Assembly (NCBI GenBank): GCA_964017195.1
Contig: OZ024892.1
Span: 6,016,366-6,080,365 of the forward strand
Length of the DNA: 64,000 nt
Origin: Siderastrea radians
Lineage: Eukaryota > Cnidaria > Anthozoa > Scleractinia > Rhizangiidae
Reading direction: 5' to 3'
Part shown: positions 40,301 to 49,679 of the stretch, in pieces
Layout: each line of letters opens with the position of its first letter
Position numbering within the stretch: position 1 is the stretch's first letter
Program-made: the position numbers and the translations under genes
Notes under the pieces: model-generated
Told to the model about the DNA's origin: nothing
Seen by the model: only the letters and a program-made list of their open reading frames with translations
Database searches by the model: none

Positions 40301-43300
40301 ATGGTTCGCTGCTATTGGTGCATTTTGATCCTCATTATTATTCCGACTATTAGATGTTGTTCCCTCACAGGTCCGTTTAGTGGTTGGTCGGCTGTTGTGC
40401 TTTCTGATCGTAGGTATCCAAGCTTCTGGAATTTTGATTCCGCTATCTCTATTGATGTTATTAGGATGAAGTCTTATATGGATAGCCTCTTTGACCCTAC
40501 GTGTGTACCAGTGAGGGTCACGATCAATAAACTTAACTTCTTTCCAAATAGGAAGATGCCCTGTTTCGTTAGCATGTTCCGAAACTGCGGAGGCTTGCGT
40601 ATGAGCAAGCCGTATATGTCTGTCGTGTTCTTTTATCCTGTCTTGCATCGCTCTCCCTGTTTCCCCAATGTATACTTTGCCGCACTCACATGGAATTTTA
40701 TAGACGACACCGTCTTGTTTAGTTGGTTCAAGGGTGTCTTTCGGTCGCACTAAGTGAGACCTAAGAGTTGTGTCTGATTTGAAGATGGTGTGTACGCCTT
40801 GTTGTTGTAGGCAGCGGCGAAGAACCTCTGATACACCTCTTATGTAGGGTAGAACCACAGTAGATTTAAATTCCTGCGTAGGTTCTTTGCTGGTTGTTGG
40901 TCTTGTTGTCTTTGTGAGCTTTCGTACAAATGAAGAAGGATATCCGTTCGAAACAAGTACCGATGATAAATGTTTCTTTCTTTAGAGATAGCTGATGGTT
41001 GAGATGTGAAGTGTTTGGCTCGGTCGTCTAGACACTTAACAATACCACGTTTCACTGACTGAGGATGGTGTGAATCATAGGCATACATATAGCATACATG
41101 AATACATATAAAAAATTACAAATTATTAGGCCTTCCAGTACCCATCACAAGAAACAACCCTTTGGTGGTGATCCTTAAGTTAAAAGGCCCGTTTGAGCCA
41201 GTTTTTAAGTCAAGTGCTGTATAAGCAATAGACATTCTCTTGTTAGCAATAATGCATCTCCCACAAACAACAATCCACTCTGGTTCCACAAGATGATGGC
41301 AAGCAAGATTAATTTGTTGCAGTTTTCTTTTAATTTAACAACCACTTAGCAGTGAAATTATTGTTCACCACTACATAAAATTATAAATTAATAAAATAAA
41401 AAACAAGCAAATTAAAACAAATAATTGCTGCAACAGAAAAATTCAAATTTTTTACAGACATTTGATTGCACATATAAAACTATTTGTACATGTGAACATT
41501 TTAAAAACTTTCTCTACCTTTCTAAACCCCTCCGGAGGCTTCTTGAAAACATCTCCTTGCTCCAGAGTAGTGATTTTGGAATGTAATGGTAAGATCAACA
41601 AGCTAAATTTTAATGACAGAAAAAAAAATTAGATTTTTTTACATTGTACTACATTGCCTGGTTTCTGTAGCATGAAGCAACTGACAATATTGCAACTCCC
41701 ACCCCCCCCCCCCCCTTGGGTCAGATGCTGGTCCATTGTAGGGATACCTCCCGCAGTATGTCACTGGTACTATTAAAACACCTGGGTGGAGAGAGACAAT
41801 GTGAAGTAAAGTTTCTTGTCTAAGGAAACAACTCAATGGCAGGCAGTCCTCAAACCACCAACCTCAATACCCGTCTTTTTCGACTCTATGCTAGAATAAA
41901 CTGAGACCTGACACCTTTAAATTGTTCGTTGGGAAAGGAAGTTTGTTGCTAAAAGGATCAATAACAAACTACACGAGACCTGGGCAGTAAAATCCCAGTA
42001 GCTAATGAACACCACCTATTAGCTGTAAAATAAGGATATTGATAGAAGGGATGATGGCATAGTGTGAGATGCAGATCCTTGCGATCTGCATCTGCGCAAA
42101 ACTGAAGATTAACGGGGATTTTAAAAAAATTAATAACATACCAGCGATCTGAGCATAGTTCTTCCAAAAGCTGATCCATTTGTTTGATTTCAAATTCACC
42201 TGATGATAAATAAATGTTACTCACGACAACTACAATGTAGTTATAAACAGACAGTGTCCTGAAAGACACAGCCAATAAAGTACTTACATACCATACAGTG
42301 AAGTCATGTATCATACTATAAGCTCAAATGCTTTATGTACAACACAATACAATACAGTACACCACAATACAATACAATACAGTACAGTTAGGTATGGTAT
42401 GGTCTATTGATTACACTCAAACTGGGTATCAATTACATCATATTTTTCTTTACCACATGGTCATGCTTACTGTAGATGAAAACAATCATGGTGTAACATG
42501 GCACTAACCAGGAAAGAACACAAGGACAGTTCCGCGACTCACTGGACGTCCTTCTCTGTCAGGAAAATAACAGAAAGGGTTCTCAAAATTATTTGTTCTG
42601 TGAGCTTCGTGCACATGGATACATTTCTCAAGTTCAGAGCCATCTGGCAGTTTGCAGTGAAAGTAAATTTCCAAGTTGTAATTAATCTCAAAATTGCCAC
42701 ACTTACTCCAAAAAAACAAACATGTTTTGTGATTTGTGGGCACAATCACATGCTCTTGGATTTTGGGATTTTCCTCCTAGAAAGGTTCTGTGTTATGCAT
42801 GATCCCTTGTACATGGAAGACCTGTGCAAAGTTACCTGCGGTGCATCAGTTTTTATAAGACGACTAAAAACATACGTGCATAACACTACGTCACAAACAT
42901 GGGACTTGCTTTTCGCCACATCCCTTACAGTATGGAAACTGATATTGATGAAATAATTCAGCGGTTTGCGAGGCTTCTATCCTTCTATCCAAGTGACTCA
43001 GAAACTCAGGAACCAGCACTTCAGGGAGTGAAAATTTAAAAACTTTCCCAGCAGTGCATGTTCCCAGACTCCACCAGATACTTGAGCCTGAACTGGCATT
43101 TGAGTTATCAGAAAACAGTCACAAGTTTTCTTGAATCCACACCTACATAAACTGTAAGTACAATGAATTGCAGTGTATCTAGCTTCCAAGTTCCTACCTT
43201 GAAGCAGCAGTTTGCTCCAGTTCATCCAAGTGACAGATAAGCTGTGCCGCCAGCTCAAAACCAACTTTATCAATACCTGGTTCCTCAGGAACAATATCAG

Positions 43301-46300
43301 GGATCCTCTACAAGGGAAATAATACACAAATGTTTTCAATTTAACTTAGCGGTGAAAACCACTCTTTGGACAGGTCTGCTCATACTTTTAAGCATTAATT
43401 TAGAAAATTCAGAACTTTGTCACAGAAATTATCTCATTCCCCTCACTGTTTTCAAATCTTGGAGTCTGCTTCCACAGCATTTCAGCTTTTATGCTTTTAA
43501 GCTTTTTCAGCTTTTAAGCACATGCACAGAGAAAGACTTACAGTGTACAATGTAGATCACCAAGTAAGTAATTAACCCTAATCAGACTAGGGGGGCGGGC
43601 GCTTCTGCCTGCACGGATTTTGAATGTTAAAAAAAAAAACAAGCAAGCTTAAGCCACCAAACTTGGTGAATTTTCCTAAAATTAATCTGGAACAATTTGG
43701 TATAGCAAGTCCTTGTCTATTAAGTTTGACATTACCATGGGAACCCCTTTTTAACAAGTGGTTTTTCAGAATTGAAATTCCCTCTTTTTTATAAAAAATC
43801 ATTACTTTTTTGAAGTAAATTTTACATTTTTAGATCATTTCCGTGTTAATGTATTTGTTGTGATCACTTCTTGATCAATTTTGGTGTTTTTTGAAGGTTT
43901 CCAAAAAATCAAGAAACCAAGATGGCGGACCTAAGATGGCTGCCATTTGAGAACAATTCTTTATTGTGACCTCATATGATGTCATCAGCTGAGGTTGCAG
44001 ACTTCAATGGAAACATTTTTGGACATACTATCTGTCCTTTAAGTTTTGTGAACATAGCTTTAATATTCACGGAGTTAGGAGAAGGGGGAAAACTGCCCCC
44101 CACAACCTGCCCCTACAAGACACAAAAAAAGCCCAGTCTGAATAGGGTTAAGGTGATTCCATCGAAAAAGAAGTTGTAATGAGAATTTGCTGAAACTTTG
44201 CACAGTTATTTACTACACCTAGTACAATGAAAAAAAAATAAAAGGGGGGGGGGGTCACCATGTCTGATTTCACGCTACAGGGCTGTAGTATATAGGTAAC
44301 TTGCTAGCTATCGACAGCAATATTAAAAAACCTATGCTTGTACCAGAGACACCCACTACTTTAACACAGTTATTACCAACAGTGAAGTATAAGCCTTATT
44401 CTTGCGATACCAAAACAACGTTACATTAAAACGCCTTAAAGTTGCCATAAAAATGAAATTAATGAACTAATAGGCAAATCGAGCATCTGCATGCTTCCAG
44501 TGAAATGCTTAAAATCGGATTGTGATAGTGAGTTGATCGGAATATTTTAAAATTGAATAATGAAAAACTCTAAAAAATTTGGATATATCATGCAGATTTG
44601 TATTTTCTTCAAATAGATGGAATAAAAAAGTGGGGTCACCCAGTTCGTTTTGGAGAAAACGACAATTCATTTCTCTGAACAGCTCAGTTTTCATAGAAAG
44701 CCTACCAAGTTCCGAACATGCGCGCGCTAATCACGCAAAAAATGATGCGCAGAAAGGATGCGCAATGCAATTGAATGGAATCACCTTAATCATGTCAAGT
44801 TTTCCACAGATTAAAAACTTTTGTTATCTTTCTTAAACTCTTGATTTATTTACTGCCATCACCTCCATTTCTTTTAGAAAGATAGACACCATTATTTAAT
44901 AAACTCAGGGTGGCCCTGTCAGACAACTCGAACGAGCTGACCTGCTATCAATAGGAGCCCTGAGTATTCTAAAAGCACATTTTAAATGCAAGCTATGTGA
45001 ACAATGATGGAAAACAGAATACCCTGTTGGAGCTTATAAAATGTTTCTATAAAATGTACTCACACCAATATCCTGTAGGTCATCAAGATAGCATTCTACC
45101 ACAGGGAAAGACTTGCCCTCAACTGTGACAACAGGGGCACCCTCCACCCTACCCCTGACAGGCACAGCAAAGTACATGGAGAACAGATCACTTTCAATAG
45201 TGGCAGACATCAGGACGACCTGAGAGAGAAATGATATCATGTCAACTTGTGCCACAGGTCACCCAAAAAATTGGAGCTTAACATCTCAGGATTTGAAAAC
45301 TTAGTTTCCTTATTTCAGAGCACTCATAGACAGGTCCATTGTTTGCATCCAAGCATAATGATGTCACAAAAAACCTAGACCTGGACATAATTTGGAATCA
45401 AACGTTACAAATGTACATGTTTTGCTATCAAACAATTGAAGTTTGACAGGCTGTTACATGATGTTTCAGGCTCAAAAAAGTTGTTTGTTGCAAGAAATTG
45501 TGGAATATTTTTAGTGTTCTAAATAAATGTAACCTTTTGAAAAAATCAATATACCTTGTATCTTTAACAAACCTTTTGGGTTGACAGTTTATGCAAGTGC
45601 TAACGTTTACCTAATGCAGATTCAAAGTTCACTTACCATCATGGATATTTAGGATTCAAAGCAAGAACAGGGTGACACGTCATTTTGTTCTCTCTTTCAG
45701 ATGACTATTTCTTACTTAGATTGCCTCCTTTGATAATAATATTTTACTTTAATACAAAACATATCAGCATTGGTGGTTTTGCACAATGAATGTTTTGCAA
45801 TAATTGTTCTGAGCATAGGACCTTTGATGCTACAGGAAACACTGTAAATGCCTGAACTAGAAGATAGATAGATAGACTGGGTACACAGGTACACTCGGTT
45901 TTAATAAGTCACTTTGCAGAGAGAAAAATGAAGAGAGAAAAATGTTCGACTTCAATAACTCATTCAACAGATAGTTGAATGATATGATTACTAGCTGTTT
46001 TACACAAAAAAGGAACTTGTCTGACGTGTGAGAGTACATGTACAAAGCTGTATTACCCAACTTTTACTGAACATCCTTGACCTTTTTTATCCATTTTGAT
46101 GCAATATTAAAGGAGTCAAACCAGACTGTAATAATCTGAAGCCACACAAATCACAGAAGCCTTTGTTTTGCCCTCTTTGATGACCATTATGTTTGTGGGG
46201 TTTTACATTTACAAAAGAATGGATTTCAGAGAATACCTTAACATGTCTTGAGTTTGTTCGTAGCAACTTTTTCACCACAAGGAGACAGAAGTCCATCTTT

Positions 46301-49300
46301 TGGTCACGTTCATGAACCTAAAAGCAAAAGGACTTTTGCACCTTACACAAGTTACAGGTCACTGTGTTGTTGACATATAAACACATTGGACGGTGTCCTC
46401 TGGCATACTAGGTGATGTTTTAGCCTGATGAAGGGTTAGGCAGGGGTTTCAATGAAATTTGAAGTAGGCAGCTCGTCTGAATAGAGTAACCGACTGTAAC
46501 AACTAGGGGTTTGAAACAATCTTCCTTTAATTACTTTAATTTAGGGCAAAAAGTAGCCGACTTTTCTGAGCGAAATAGCCTACGCTTTTCGTCGGCCGTC
46601 GGTGCTTATTGAAAGCACTGGTTAGGGGACACTGTTTAGCTTGTTTATTTATCAGTAACACAGTGACCTGTTTGGGGGACCTGTGGAATGTGACCCGTAT
46701 GGGTGACCTGTGGAATGTGACCTATAAAAGAAACCTGCCACAAATTGTGTCTCAAAAAAACTAAGCCATAAAGAATCTTGTGGAATCTTACAGAATTCCT
46801 CTTACAGAGTTGCTGAAGGAGTCAAAAAGGATTTTGCATCCTAGACGCAAGTCTCACTTTGGGTACATGGGTTGCCCGTTTGGTTGGAACTGGTTTCTGT
46901 AGTATGAATCAACAACATGTAGGTACTTCACATCACTACTCCCTTCTGGTAGTAGCATACATGTAGTGGGATGGGACGTTGGTCCAATGCAGGACTCAAA
47001 GAGTTCTCGAAGATAGCATGCTATTTTCTCGATCGCAAAAGCAGTGAACAGTTTTCATTCACGGAGCAGGTGTCACAGTTTAGTAAAAGAATAATAGACT
47101 TTTGGTGTTTTGGGGATGATTCATTAAAAATTACAGATTTTTTCCAGAAAATAATGTTCACGCAGATAAGCTGCACCCCCGATTTTGAGCAAAATTTTCG
47201 GGTAAAAAGGTGCAGCTTATACGCCTGAGTTTACAGATTGTTAACCACCACACCACCTCAGTGCTAACAAAGGATCAGTTTCAAAAATCTCTCCTTACAT
47301 ACGTACCTCATCCAGAATAACATGAGTGAACTGGTTCATATTCTTGGAATGAATCAACTTCTTCAGCAACACTTCAGTAGTGACATAAGACAGACGCGTG
47401 TCCTCACTGACACATTTGTCCCTTCCAATCTGGTATCCTACCAAGCTACCCTGTGTCCACCCCCTTTCCTGGCAAACACGTTTGGAAATACTCATTGCCG
47501 CAATACGTCTGGGTTGAGTTACAATGATGTTGCAGTACCGTTGATCTTTGGCATACTCATCTAATATATACTGTGGAACTTGGGTGGTTTTACCACTGCC
47601 AGTGGCTCCTGAAATGGTAAAAAGAAAAGCAAAATAATTCTCACACATTGTATGACATTTGCCTACCAAACAAGGCAAAAGTAGGTTACCAAGACCTCCA
47701 AACATGCCAAGTGAGTGGGCAAACAAATGAACTTGTGCCAAAACCAAACACAAAGTACAACAAGAAAGCTCTTTGGGCATTACAACTGTGTTGCCATGCA
47801 TGAGCTGAATTTAGATCTGTTAGATTTAGATTTCACAAGTAGTACATTGTAAAGTAGCAATGTCTTCTATAACAAATAAATAACTGTATGGCATCATATA
47901 AAATAACATTAGTACACAGGGCAAACCCAAAGTTTAGGGCAAATGTTGTCTCTTTACAATGACTCTTTTTAGAATGTACCAAACCAGCGGATAGTGTTAA
48001 CCTGTGGGCTCTGATTGGCTACTCAAACTCGGGATAGCATCTGCTATTCACCTTCTGGTATTTTTTGCATTTTGGAAGTTGTCCCTCATTTCTCACAAAA
48101 AAAGGAACTATTTGTTCCTGGGTATCCACTGGTTTGGTATTTATTAAAACAATTATTAACCTCAGTGTTTATATCCACCACTACTGACCTCAACTTCGGT
48201 ATACCCACCTTGTATAACAGTGACTGAATTGCTCTCAATGGTATCCACAATCTGCTGGCGGTAAGAAGTGATTGGCAGGTCTGGAGAATATGTGTGATCA
48301 AATGAGTAATTCTCAAAAATATGAGCAGCGTCCTCTTCTCTCAGTGCCGCAGGTATTTCATCTGTCGCTCCCTGGGGTGGATGGTTTTCAAATTGATCCA
48401 TCTCATCATAAAGATCTTCTAGTTTGGGACCGGTCGAACAGTAACCACCAATGTATGCAGGTGAAGGTGGAGGACTAAAAGTGTACAACAACATGACAGA
48501 GATAAATACTGAAGAGTGATTTCCTCTGGTGCTGTTTGCTATATGCTGTACAAGGTCATTATTAATTTTAAGTCAGTGGTTAAAATCCTAAACTGTGTCC
48601 ATTCCAATGAAAACTATTTAGCAGTACAGCTTTTCTGCATGGCACATACATGTACTGTACATGTTACAGTGCTTTCAATAAGCCCCGATGACGAAAAGCG
48701 TCTGCAAGTTCACTCAAAGATGTTGGCTACCATTTTCCCTAAATTGGAGTAATTAAAGAAAGAGTTCTTTCAAACCTCGTTGATACAGTCGGCTACTCTA
48801 CTCAAACTAGTTGCCTACTTCAAATTTTATTGAACCCCTGATGTTATGCTGCAGAATTTTGGGTAACCAATTGATAGCTGGATTGTACAAACACTTGCCA
48901 CGAACACTTAACAGCCCACAGTTACTGCAAATAATCTGTTCTGCTGAAGTTTGAAAGGTAAGCTTTTACAAAAAGCTTAATCCGCTGGCACGGATAAACT
49001 TGGCCTTTCCAGGAAATTCACATTGGTTGATTTCAAATATTGAACTTTGGGTTGCAGGGTTGACTTTTATGTATGAAGCTTTTAACTATAGTAACTTGGC
49101 AGTAAGGCATTTGAAATGAATATTTCAATATCGATAAATTTAGCTCCCAAAGGCAGCCACAAACTTTCTCACCTCTGTGGAGTCTTCTTAGCCAATTTAA
49201 ATTCCTGTCGATGCACACGGTCTGGGTCCATGTCCCAATGTCGGCCGGTTATTTTCGCGTCTGTTAACGTGTTAGCTTTAGCAAGCGGCTTGAGACTGTA

Positions 49301-49336
49301 AAAGTCCTTTATCATATCAAGGCTAATGTCTCCCAT
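12227..49336 (-). CDS. TDRD9: TDRD9: ATP-dependent DEAH-box RNA helicase with Tudor domain (39 exons, 1436 aa)
   Basis: Germline helicase of the piRNA pathway, ortholog of fly spindle-E. Coding exons, 5' to 3': 49336-49173, 48474-48209, 47608-47307, 46317-46237, 45219-45064, 43307-43198, 42705-42509, 42199-42142, 41602-41518, 40042-39985, 39318-39214, 37490-37393, 36888-36757, 36236-36071, 34908-34845, 34641-34581, 33976-33938, 33359-33306, 32536-32460, 31780-31744, 31512-31405, 30174-30074, 29705-29613, 28382-28257, 26002-25939, 24762-24718, 24053-23946, 23070-22957, 22746-22657, 22367-22242, 21779-21648, 17903-17796, 17194-17124, 17007-16879, 16109-16032, 15571-15433, 15289-15239, 13429-13251, 12365-12227. 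Every intron is GT/AG and the sum (4311 nt) is in frame. The start is the first ATG after an in-frame TGA. Order: N-terminal region, DEAH helicase core, HA2-type region, Tudor, C-terminal extension with zinc finger. Length is close to vertebrate TDRD9. Exon 7's acceptor is the least certain choice. It shares a divergent promoter with MNAT1. Confidence 0.95.
14889..15185 (+). mobile_element. tRNA-derived SINE
   Basis: The head contains an A box TGGCGCAGTGG (14903-14913) and a B box TGTTTGACTCC (14946-14956) at tRNA-like spacing. A body of the cnidarian SINE type follows (TTGTTGGTTCTCGTCCTTGC and TCTCCGGTATTCG), with a tail of TTATCATCATTATTAC. It sits in TDRD9 intron 37, antisense to the gene. 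The tRNA part is too diverged to be a functional tRNA gene. Family name not assigned. Confidence 0.8.
15239..21779 (-). CDS. TDRD9: TDRD9 exons 31-37: extended C-terminal region
   Basis: Residues 1096-1331. Exon 31 resembles a staphylococcal-nuclease-like or extended-Tudor segment (VYSLMRNVLRVDLYDTSTEE, then NQVLIDEGFAVFQEES), as commonly pairs with animal Tudor domains. Exons 33-37 contain RGPESPIEMSFYSITNIGRL, HQRFLVAANIGINTTGSTVV, TLMPNIHGLLPIVALLFAPF and YTGALVGLGYDPHTGQALLP, matching the conserved TDRD9 C-terminal half in order. Intron 31 (17904-21647) holds three blocks of hairpin repeats and a fold-back element. Confidence 0.92.
16597..16801. mobile_element. TTAA-flanked MITE (piggyBac-like ends), copy 1
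   Basis: Inverted ends CCCCTTTAAGCTCCAAT and ATTGTGGCTTAAAGGG, preceded by TTAA (16593-16596) and followed by TCAA (a mutated TTAA). 205 bp, non-coding, in TDRD9 intron 34. Related copies are at 35622, 37193 (truncated) and 39668. The TTAA target and CCC...GGG ends are typical of piggyBac-type elements; a Kolobok origin is possible. Confidence 0.75.
18120..18662. repeat. Hairpin-forming 32-bp repeat array, block B
   Basis: Same family as block A: alternating TTTTACGATTATTTAACG and TTTATCATAAAATGCGCGTG half-units with ATTTTACG/CGTAAAAT arms. It lies in TDRD9 intron 31 and is interrupted at its right end by the 766-bp fold-back element at 18669-19434. Confidence 0.85.
18669..19434. mobile_element. 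Fold-back DNA element inserted in the hairpin array
   Basis: Terminal inverted repeat TGGCTAAAAGTGGGACGGGG at the left (18669) and its complement at the right (ending 19434). The inverted homology continues inward for about 190-240 bp per arm, including GGGGACGCGTG-type G-rich repeats and GCTGATTTCTTCCAACAAAA. Array units resume immediately on both sides, so it transposed into an existing array. TSD is unclear (possibly TTAT). No transposase frame. Confidence 0.8.
19441..19822. repeat. Hairpin-forming 32-bp repeat array, block C
   Basis: Continuation of block B beyond the fold-back element, with the same monomers (TTTACGATTATTTAACGTAA followed by ATTGCATGCAATTT). Many units keep the perfect palindrome ATTGCATGCAAT. 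Confidence 0.85.
20048..20130. repeat. (GTAT/GTAC)n tetranucleotide microsatellite
   Basis: Runs of GTATGTATGTATGTAT interspersed with GTACGTACGTAC in TDRD9 intron 31, between array blocks C and D. Confidence 0.9.
20615..21285. repeat. Hairpin-forming 32-bp repeat array, block D
   Basis: About 20 units of the same 32-bp family, the longest block, ending about 360 bp from TDRD9 exon 31. Unit variants TTTACGATTATTTAACGTAA and TTTATCATAAAATGCGCG alternate irregularly. Degenerate fragments continue at about 21465-21600. Confidence 0.85.
22242..28382 (-). CDS. TDRD9: TDRD9 exons 24-30: Tudor domain region
   Basis: Residues 871-1095. The Tudor fold is built from exons 27-30. Exon 27 has IEAGHFWAQKPDSESATRLQ, exon 28 GMLCVALFGEDELYYRARIV and exon 29 VFYVDFGNVALVHVTQLRKM, the hallmark strand with aromatic-cage residues Y/F and the conserved D-F-G-N. 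Tudor domains of this class bind symmetric dimethyl-arginine on PIWI-family proteins, so partner recognition is expected in germ granules (family knowledge). Exon 24 is a Gln/Asn-rich linker. Intron 24 contains a 1.5-kb hAT-like element. Confidence 0.93.
25645..25801. mobile_element. Short palindromic MITE, copy 1
   Basis: Ends ATTTGACTGTATGCGTGTAC and CACACACGTGTGGTCAAAT are inverted copies; both flank a TCTGATAATG / CATTATCAGA pair. About 157 bp, in TDRD9 intron 25. A second copy at 29222-29378 shares ends and subterminal motif. Confidence 0.75.
26167..27684. mobile_element. hAT-like non-autonomous element with internal satellite
   Basis: Terminal inverted repeats CAGGGCTCGAGACCAAC (26167) and GTTAGTCTCGAGCCCTG (ending 27684), flanked by imperfect 8-bp duplications AAAGAAAT (26159-26166) and AAAGTTAT (27685-27692). 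CAGGG termini and 8-bp TSDs are hAT characteristics (family knowledge). Subterminal CTAGCCAA / TTGGCTAG motifs recur at both ends. The interior lacks a transposase and is filled by a degenerate tandem repeat. Located in TDRD9 intron 24. Confidence 0.78.
26530..27470. repeat. Degenerate about 50-60-bp tandem repeat inside the hAT-like element
   Basis: About 17 diverged units built around ACGGAGAAACGTTGAGAAGA followed by (A)GACTAATA and a CGAACNTACTAA segment. Unit length varies. The core GAGAAACGTT is the best conserved part. The repeat is confined to the hAT-like element and was not seen elsewhere in the window. Confidence 0.8.
29222..29378. mobile_element. Short palindromic MITE, copy 2
   Basis: Ends ATTTGGCTGTGTGCGTGTAC and ACACAAGCGCGGCCAAAT, with the same TCTGATAATG / CATTATCA subterminal pair as the copy at 25645-25801. 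The centre differs. Located in TDRD9 intron 23. Confidence 0.75.
29613..36888 (-). CDS. TDRD9: TDRD9 exons 13-23: HA2/ratchet and OB-like region
   Basis: Residues 561-870. Exon 13 begins RCPLEQLVLEVKLFDIGPPK and contains DTDDIERTVLLLKQ; exon 14 has the helical-bundle segment GELTFIGKVMGQLPIDVHLG and LSYVFGCLEECLVI; exon 15 has AALSLQSFFARPFRKEFDAY; exon 21 has ICGAFYPNYFAS; exons 22-23 have the NMPPHGAIYRSAIARMFRQC and AYIEFERP segments. These follow the DEAH/RHA auxiliary-domain order and match TDRD9 specifically, rather than DHX-type splicing helicases. Exons 16-20 are very short (37-77 bp) and separated by long, transposon-bearing introns. Confidence 0.92.
33059..33213. repeat. Inverted repeat with hammerhead-like core
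   Basis: Arms 33059-33112 and 33161-33213 are near-perfect complements (GCTTTTAAAAGAAAACACGT against its inverse), with a partial duplication in the loop. The minus strand of the left arm reads CTGAGGA, then a GGCATC/GATGCC stem, then GAAAC (33084-33112), which matches the CUGANGA...GAAA arrangement of a hammerhead core. Located in TDRD9 intron 18. Confidence 0.55.
33657..33780. mobile_element. GC-rich palindromic MITE with 9-bp TSD (MULE-like)
   Basis: An almost perfect GC-rich palindrome beginning TAGCCTGAGAATACAGC and ending GCTGTATTTGCAGGCTA, centred near 33719. It is flanked by exact 9-bp repeats GGGCTATAG at 33648-33656 and 33781-33789. A 9-bp TSD with long inverted ends is typical of Mutator-like elements. 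Located in TDRD9 intron 17. Confidence 0.75.
35320..35619. repeat. 300-bp inverted repeat (fold-back MITE)
   Basis: Arms of about 105 bp: the left starts TAAGACGGAATCCATCAGGA and the right ends with TCCTGATGGATTCTGTCTTA. Inner arms end at TTAAGAGCTATAG / CTATAGCTCTTAA. Abuts the TTAA MITE at 35622. Located in TDRD9 intron 14. Confidence 0.8.
35622..35816. mobile_element. TTAA-flanked MITE, copy 2
   Basis: Ends CCCTTAATGTCCCAATAGTG and AATATTGGGCATTAAAGGG with TTAA on both sides (left separated by one A). Interior resembles the 39668 copy (GGTCATGAGAAT, AATGATCA). Located in TDRD9 intron 14. Confidence 0.7.
37193..37375. mobile_element. TTAA MITE fragment, copy 3 (truncated)
   Basis: Starts TTAA-CCCTTTAAGCCCTGAT and contains the family interior (CTCTTTACTGTTCTCCATAC, GGTGATCA) but lacks the expected right end. 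Stops within 20 bp of TDRD9 exon 12. Confidence 0.65.
37393..43307 (-). CDS. TDRD9: TDRD9 exons 6-12: helicase C-terminal lobe
   Basis: Residues 324-560. Exon 7 carries a variable linker and then GTVLVFFPG, the start of RecA lobe 2. Exon 9 has LLILPLHSKI, exon 10 ATNIAESSITVPDIKY (motif V, TNIAESS 478-484), and exons 11/12 together give motif VI QRKGRAGR (525-532), split by the intron. Exon phases and intron positions agree across the block. The 197-bp exon 7 includes a segment rich in acidic residues before the FFPG motif, similar in placement to a variable insertion in vertebrate TDRD9. Confidence 0.93.
39668..39870. mobile_element. TTAA-flanked MITE, copy 4 (intact)
   Basis: Best copy of the family: TTAA (39664-39667), then CCCTTTAAGCCCCAATAGTG; the right end is GACGTTGGGGCTTAAAGGG followed by TTAA (39871-39874). 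203 bp. Located in TDRD9 intron 10. Confidence 0.82.
40150..41095 (-). pseudogene. 5'-truncated Penelope-like retroelement with GIY-YIG domain
   Basis: An open frame at 40858-40277 encodes 193 aa: the end of the reverse transcriptase region (VLPYIRGVSEVLRRCL), then a GIY-YIG endonuclease core with YKIPCECGKVYIGETGRAM at residues 53-71 and a downstream H/E-rich part. Upstream, 41088-40840 continues the element in another frame (HHPQSVKRGIVKCLDDRAKH), so a frameshift breaks the protein. Everything 5' of about 41095 is missing, as expected for target-primed truncation. Inserted in TDRD9 intron 10 in the same orientation as the gene. The element is defective. Confidence 0.85.
40225..40259 (-). 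ncRNA. Candidate minimal hammerhead ribozyme motif of the Penelope-like element
   Basis: Minus-strand CTGATGA, then GACT/AGTC stem enclosing an 11-nt loop, then GAAACGTC, just 3' of the element's coding region. Penelope-like elements are known to carry minimal hammerhead motifs in terminal repeats. Stem III is only the ACGT palindrome, so activity would require dimerisation. Not folded computationally. Confidence 0.5.
41660..41870. repeat. Dispersed repeat family, representative copy
   Basis: Begins GGTTTCTGTAGCATGAAGCA and includes a C-run, GGATACCTCC and GAGAGACAATGTGAAGTAAA. Related copies: 32649-32760 (GTTTCTGTATCATGAAG, GAGAGACAACGTGAAGTAAA), about 36326-36400 (TTTCCATAGCATGAAG) and 46890-47000 (GGTTTCTGTAGTATGAA). 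No coding capacity; possibly an unnamed SINE or MITE. Confidence 0.6.
43576..44147. mobile_element. 572-bp TTAA-flanked element, second family
   Basis: TTAA (43572-43575) then CCCTAATCAGACTAGGGGGGC; right end GCCCAGTCTGAATAGGG then TTAA (44148-44151). It shares the TTAA/CCC...GGG architecture with the 200-bp MITEs but has unrelated interior, including PPCC-rich C-runs. Located in TDRD9 intron 5. No transposase. Confidence 0.75.
45064..49336 (-). CDS. TDRD9: TDRD9 exons 1-5: N-terminus and helicase ATP-binding lobe
   Basis: Residues 1-323. Exon 1 and most of exon 2 form an acidic, low-conservation N-terminus. The helicase lobe opens with SPDLPITSYRQQIVDTIESN. Visible motifs: Walker A GATGSGKT (144-151, first residue split by intron 2), motif Ia TQPRR (174-178), motif II DEVH (243-246, split by intron 3 so that exon 4 begins VHERDQ) and motif III SAT (276-278). 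The exact DEVH form, rather than DEAH, also occurs in vertebrate TDRD9. All ATPase residues are intact, so the enzyme should be active. Confidence 0.95.
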
Positions 49337-49679
49337 CTTGCTTGGAGCTTTGGCTGCACGAAATAGTTCGCAAACAATCAGAAGATCGACTCACACACTC
49401 GCCGCCATTTTGCGGTGTTTTTTCTCCACCTGAGCTCAAAATCACTGCTTCCAAATGCTGACCAATAAGAAACGCTGTATTATTGAGGAAAACCAATCAG
49501 AACGCTCGTTATAACAAAAGATGAGCCCGCAATGCAGTACCTTGGAAGTGGACAACACGGAACGACAACACGTGAAGTTTGGAGAATTTCGAACTGGAAA
49601 ATAGAGCGCGATTCTTTTGCGCAAAACAAAAACATTACTAAATCATGTTTAGCTAGCGCTGTGTAAGACTCGATCTAAC
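49337..49679. promoter_or_regulatory. Divergent promoter between TDRD9 and MNAT1
   Basis: Only 343 bp separate the two start codons. The interval holds CCAAT boxes at 49462-49466 and 49493-49497, both on the plus strand, and a YY1-type CCGCCATTTT (about 49402-49411) near TDRD9. No TATA box is evident on either side. It is locally richer in CG dinucleotides than flanking introns. This is a typical head-to-head housekeeping arrangement. Confidence 0.8.

Noticed and set aside
40298..40753. 151-codon plus-strand frame
   Set aside because: Antisense of the Penelope-like GIY-YIG frame, which has the recognisable domain.
42498..42956. 152-codon plus-strand frame
   Set aside because: Antisense to TDRD9 exon 7 and its intron; no recognisable features.
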